A program made the position numbers and the translations under genes. Shown in pieces: positions 14,230-16,848 of a stretch of 16,848 bases of DNA. The stretch comes from Ilumatobacteraceae bacterium (GTDB taxonomy: Bacteria; Actinomycetota; Acidimicrobiia; Acidimicrobiales; Ilumatobacteraceae). The stretch is from contig JALOLG010000017.1 in assembly GCA_025456105.1 (NCBI GenBank), positions 1 through 16,848 of the forward strand, written 5' to 3'. The notes beneath the pieces were generated by a model that saw only the letters and a program-made list of their open reading frames with translations, made no database searches and was not told the DNA's origin. Position 1 is the first letter of the stretch. Every line of letters starts with the position of its first letter.

Positions 14230-15533
14230 GCCGGCCGCCGTGGCTCGATGACGGTGATGCCCCGCATGTACGGCCACAGCACCTCGGGGATCCGCACCGA
14301 GCCGTCGGGCTGGCGATGGACCTCCATGATGGCCGCCCACACCCGTGGCACCGCGAGCGCCGACCCGTTGAGGGTGTGCACGAGCTCGGTGCCCTTGCGG
14401 GGCGTGCCGTCGGGATCGGCGGGGCGGTAGCGGATGTTGGCGCGCCGCGCCTGGTAGTCGCTGAACCAGCTCACCGACGACACCTCGAGCCACTGGTCGG
14501 CACCCGGTGCGAACACCTCGATGTCGAAGCTCCGGTGGTGGCTCTGGCCGAGGTCGCCGGTGCAGATCTCGATCACCCGGTGGGGCAGCTCGAGGGCCTC
14601 GATGGTGCCGAGCGCGCGGCGCAGCAGCTCCTGCAGCAGGTCGGGTGCCTGCTCGGGGGTGGCGATCGCGAGGATCTCGACCTTGTCGAACTCGTGCGAG
14701 CGCAGCATGCCCCGCGTGTCGCGACCCGCCGACCCCGACTCGCGGCGGTAGCACGGGCTGTAGGCGATGAGGCGCACCGGCAGCTGGGCGGCATCGAGGA
14801 TCTCACCGGCGTAGATCGACGTGAGCGGCACCTCGGCGGTGGGGATGCACCACAGGTCGTCGCGCTCGATCGCGTAGGCGTCGTCGGCGAACTTCGGCAG
14901 CTGGCCGGTGGCGGTGAGCGTGGCGGTCGACACCAGCGACGGCGGCCGCACCTCCTCGAAGGCATCGGCGTTGCGGTCGAGCGCCAGCTGGCAGAGCGCG
15001 CGGGCCAGCGTGGCACCCGCCCCGCGCTGGAGCGTGAACATCGAGCCCGAGATCTTGGTCGCCCGCTCGCTGTCGAGGACGCCCAGCTCGGTGGCGGTGT
15101 CCCAGTGCGGCACGCGCTGGTGCGGCTCGAACTCGGCGGGCAGCACCGGACCGATCACGACCGGGTTGTCGTGATCGCCGGCGCCGTCGGGTGCCTCGGG
15201 GTGCGGCACGTTGGGGATGACGAGCAGCAGGTCGCGCAGGCGCGCCTCGACGTCGGCGTACGACGCGTCGAGCTCGCTGCCGGCCTCCCCGAGCGCACGG
15301 CTCTCGGCCTGCAGCGCCGACGCGTCGCCACCCGCGCGCTTGATCCGACCGACCTCGGCCGACAGGTCGTTGACCTTGGCTCGGAGCTGGTCGCGGGTGA
15401 CGGTGATGTCGCGCAGGCGGGCGTCGAGGGTGGCGGCCCGCACCACGAGGTCGTCGAGCTCGGGATCGCCGCGGCGCGCCAGCGCGGCGCGCACGCCCTC
15501 GAGGTCGCTCCGCAGGAGCCGGACGTCGATCAC
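14226..15533 (-). CDS. serS: Seryl-tRNA synthetase
   Basis: A 435-residue class II aminoacyl-tRNA synthetase charging tRNA-Ser. The N-terminal ~105 residues form the helical tRNA-binding arm (coiled coil, about residues 30-105). The catalytic domain holds the TAEVPLTS serine-binding loop, motif 2 as CYRRESGSAGRDTRGMLRSH near residues 260-285, and a C-terminal motif 3 region with NGSALAVPRV. GTG 15533 (reading MIDVRLL) is the family's usual start and has TAGCCT 6 nt upstream. Its gene begins 9 bp after ctaG ends and overlaps pdxH by four bases. Confidence 0.97.
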   Translation of the reverse strand: MIDVRLLRSDLEGVRAALARRGDPELDDLVVRAATLDARLRDITVTRDQLRAKVNDLSAEVGRIKRAGGDASALQAESRALGEAGSELDASYADVEARLRDLLLVIPNVPHPEAPDGAGDHDNPVVIGPVLPAEFEPHQRVPHWDTATELGVLDSERATKISGSMFTLQRGAGATLARALCQLALDRNADAFEEVRPPSLVSTATLTATGQLPKFADDAYAIERDDLWCIPTAEVPLTSIYAGEILDAAQLPVRLIAYSPCYRRESGSAGRDTRGMLRSHEFDKVEILAIATPEQAPDLLQELLRRALGTIEALELPHRVIEICTGDLGQSHHRSFDIEVFAPGADQWLEVSSVSWFSDYQARRANIRYRPADPDGTPRKGTELVHTLNGSALAVPRVWAAIMEVHRQPDGSVRIPEVLWPYMRGITVIEPRRPA

Positions 15534-15539
15534 GCCGTG

Positions 15540-15545
15540 AGGCTA
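15540..15545 (-). promoter_or_regulatory. Putative leaderless -10 box of serS, overlapping the ctaG stop codon
   Basis: TAGCCT on the minus strand lies 6 nt before GTG 15533, and its first three bases are the TAG stop of ctaG. serS may thus have its own start in addition to read-through from ctaF-ctaG. No -35 is evident. Confidence 0.5.
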
Positions 15546-16457
15546 CCGACCAGGTTCGCTCGGGGCCGGTGCCGTTGCGAACGCCCGCTCGACGTCGGCG
15601 GTGGTGAGCGGGATGTCGTCGTGGCCGACGATCTCCGCCGATGGGATGCGCTCGCCGCGCCGGTACGAGTTGTCGGTCCGGTACGGGGCGGCGAACTTGC
15701 GGAAGAAGTAGTACACGACCACCGACCACAGGAAGATCGCGCCGCCGATCTTCATGATCGCGCCGGCGATCTGCTGGTCGGTGGTGGCGTCGATGCCCCA
15801 GAGCCGCACCACCTGCTCGCCGTAGCTCGAGTACACGACGCCCTCGGCGAACACGAGCCAACCAGCGGGCACGGTGGGCACCACCGACTGGAGGAACAGG
15901 TAGATGCTGGCGGCGCCGGGCCCCATGCGCAGCTCGGGGAAGGGCCCGAGGACGGGCATCCACATGAGCAGCGACGTGACCACGAGCAGCACGTGCAGCG
16001 TGTAGTGCAGCACCGGGTTCGCGACCGAGCCGTTCACCATTCCCGGCACGTGGGTGAGCATCACGACCGCGTTGAAGATCACCGCGGCGGTGACCGGACG
16101 GGTGAACCAGCGCACCACCGAGTACAGGCGCCCGTCACCGATGAGGATCCGCATCAGCCAGGTGGGGGTGGCGATGAGCGCGAGCGGCGGGATGAAGTAG
16201 CTCAGCATCATGTGCTGGAGCATGTGGGCCGAGTAGAGGTACTGCTCGGAGATGTCGTGGAGCGGGTAGTCGCTCGCGATCCAGAGCATCACCATCGCAC
16301 CGACGAACGCGATCTTCTGCGTCCGGGTGACGATCGCCTCACCGGGGCGCACGGCCTTCGGGCCGATGACGCGCACCATGTACACGTACGCGCCCGTGAG
16401 GAAGGCCACCAGCAGCTGCACCTCAGGGTGCCACTGGAACGCGAACGGGTCGGGCAC
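15543..16457 (-). CDS. ctaG: Cytochrome c oxidase assembly factor CtaG (caa3 type)
   Basis: A 304-residue multi-pass membrane protein of the bacillar/actinobacterial CtaG (COG3336) family, needed to assemble caa3-type cytochrome oxidase, probably at the copper step; it is unrelated to Cox11. It opens with FQWHPEVQLL and has about seven hydrophobic segments. The histidine-methionine signature SAHMLQHMML follows the second, and later come conserved VLHYTLHVLL and VYSSYGEQ stretches. The last ~50 residues are cytoplasmic and poorly conserved. GTG 16457 has GGAGG (16467-16463) 5 nt upstream. It starts 13 nt after ctaF ends, in one operon. Confidence 0.9.
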   Translation of the reverse strand: MPDPFAFQWHPEVQLLVAFLTGAYVYMVRVIGPKAVRPGEAIVTRTQKIAFVGAMVMLWIASDYPLHDISEQYLYSAHMLQHMMLSYFIPPLALIATPTWLMRILIGDGRLYSVVRWFTRPVTAAVIFNAVVMLTHVPGMVNGSVANPVLHYTLHVLLVVTSLLMWMPVLGPFPELRMGPGAASIYLFLQSVVPTVPAGWLVFAEGVVYSSYGEQVVRLWGIDATTDQQIAGAIMKIGGAIFLWSVVVYYFFRKFAAPYRTDNSYRRGERIPSAEIVGHDDIPLTTADVERAFATAPAPSEPGR

Positions 16458-16462
16458 GAGGG

Positions 16463-16467
16463 CCTCC
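16463..16467 (-). promoter_or_regulatory. Shine-Dalgarno site of ctaG
   Basis: GGAGG on the minus strand, 5 nt before GTG 16457, supports that start. It lies in the 13-nt gap after the ctaF stop, so ctaG is an internal operon gene with its own ribosome binding site. Confidence 0.7.
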
Positions 16468-16470
16468 AGG

Positions 16471-16827
16471 TCAGCCGTCGAAGAACTTGAACGTCAGCAG
16501 CGTCGCCACGTAGACGCCCACGGCCAGGAACAGCCCCGAGTAGAACATCCACGAGAAGATCTTGCTGTCGAACTTCAGGTGCATGAAGAAGCTAACGACC
16601 ATGAAGAACTTGATGCCCATCAAGATGAGCAGCGCCGGGATGAACGCGGGTCCGACGTCGATGTAGCTGAGCGCCACCTCGGCCGCGGTGATCACGGCCA
16701 GGATGATCGCGATCGTCACGTACTGGCGGTCGGTGGCACCGTGCTCCTCGGCGAGGTGCGGAGCGTGCAGGTGGTGCTCGTGGTGCTCGTGCTCGGCGGT
16801 GTCGATCGTGGCGTCGGTGGTGCTCAT
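16471..16827 (-). CDS. ctaF: Cytochrome c oxidase subunit IV, prokaryotic type (CtaF)
   Basis: A 118-residue small subunit of aa3/caa3-type cytochrome oxidase (COX4_pro type). Three membrane segments lie at about residues 36-56, 61-84 and 90-112, with the family stretch KFFMVVSFFMHLKFDSK joining the second and third. The first 30 residues are unusually histidine-rich (eight His between 13 and 29), which might bind copper or simply be acidic/His-rich filler. ATG 16827 has GAGGA 4 nt upstream; a TGA there may be the end of the preceding gene, probably oxidase subunit III, beyond the window. It forms an operon with ctaG. Confidence 0.9.
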   Translation of the reverse strand: MSTTDATIDTAEHEHHEHHLHAPHLAEEHGATDRQYVTIAIILAVITAAEVALSYIDVGPAFIPALLILMGIKFFMVVSFFMHLKFDSKIFSWMFYSGLFLAVGVYVATLLTFKFFDG

Positions 16828-16848
16828 GGCGTCCTCACGCGGGGATCA

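Noticed and set aside
14316..16490. Very long plus-strand open frame (724 codons) opposite serS and ctaG
   Set aside because: It is antisense to two clearly conserved genes, is rich in His, Arg, Asp and Gly in the manner of shadow frames in 70% GC DNA, and shows no recognisable domain.
1..16848. tRNA, rRNA, riboswitches, insertion sequences or phage genes
   Set aside because: None was recognised by eye; no transposase- or integrase-like protein and no terminal inverted repeats. The thiamine-binding-like gene has no room for a TPP riboswitch upstream.

Overview
The window is about 70% G+C, tightly packed, and reads as chromosomal DNA from a high-GC actinobacterium. An Acidimicrobiia-like lineage is my best guess. 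The clues are a WXG100 protein, a SEC-C/PxxP methionine aminopeptidase, actinobacterial CtaF/CtaG oxidase genes, and many leaderless genes with TAnnnT boxes 6-8 nt before a GTG or ATG start. This placement is inference; there is no rRNA or tRNA to anchor it.

Layout. Positions 1-2532 hold the 3' part of a GH38 alpha-mannosidase, convergent with an M20 amidohydrolase (2544-3773). A WXG100 protein (3874-4140) follows, then a translationally coupled trio (4190-5513): thiamine-binding-like protein, YheO/DauR-type HTH protein and HAD phosphatase. Pantothenate kinase CoaA (5524-6441, minus) is divergent from a solitary adenine-type DNA methyltransferase (6466-7917).

From 7811 to 12469 lies a copper/cytochrome-oxidase maturation locus. 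It has a zinc-finger anti-sigma factor divergent from its ECF sigma factor. The sigma gene runs by 4-nt overlaps into a lipoprotein cytochrome c, a SCO copper chaperone, a cupredoxin-like lipoprotein and a membrane protein carrying an apparent -1 frameshift. A 48-bp near-perfect palindrome separates these from a convergent PCu(A)C chaperone-TlpA thioredoxin pair. The PCu(A)C protein carries an unusual methionine-every-five-residues insertion. Positions 12520-16827 (minus) hold methionine aminopeptidase, PdxH, SerS, the oxidase assembly factor CtaG and oxidase subunit IV CtaF.

Main discovery. Three starts, those of the anti-sigma gene, the cytochrome c gene and the PCu(A)C gene, are preceded by the same element with identical geometry: GGGAAC-N17-CGACCNT-N6-ATG. 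It looks like an ECF promoter giving leaderless or near-leaderless mRNAs. It ties both copper-chaperone operons and the anti-sigma gene to the local sigma factor: a small self-limiting regulon for copper delivery to, or redox maturation of, cytochrome oxidase. Housekeeping genes in the window instead carry TAnnnT boxes. The oxidase genes ctaG and ctaF at the right edge fit this role.
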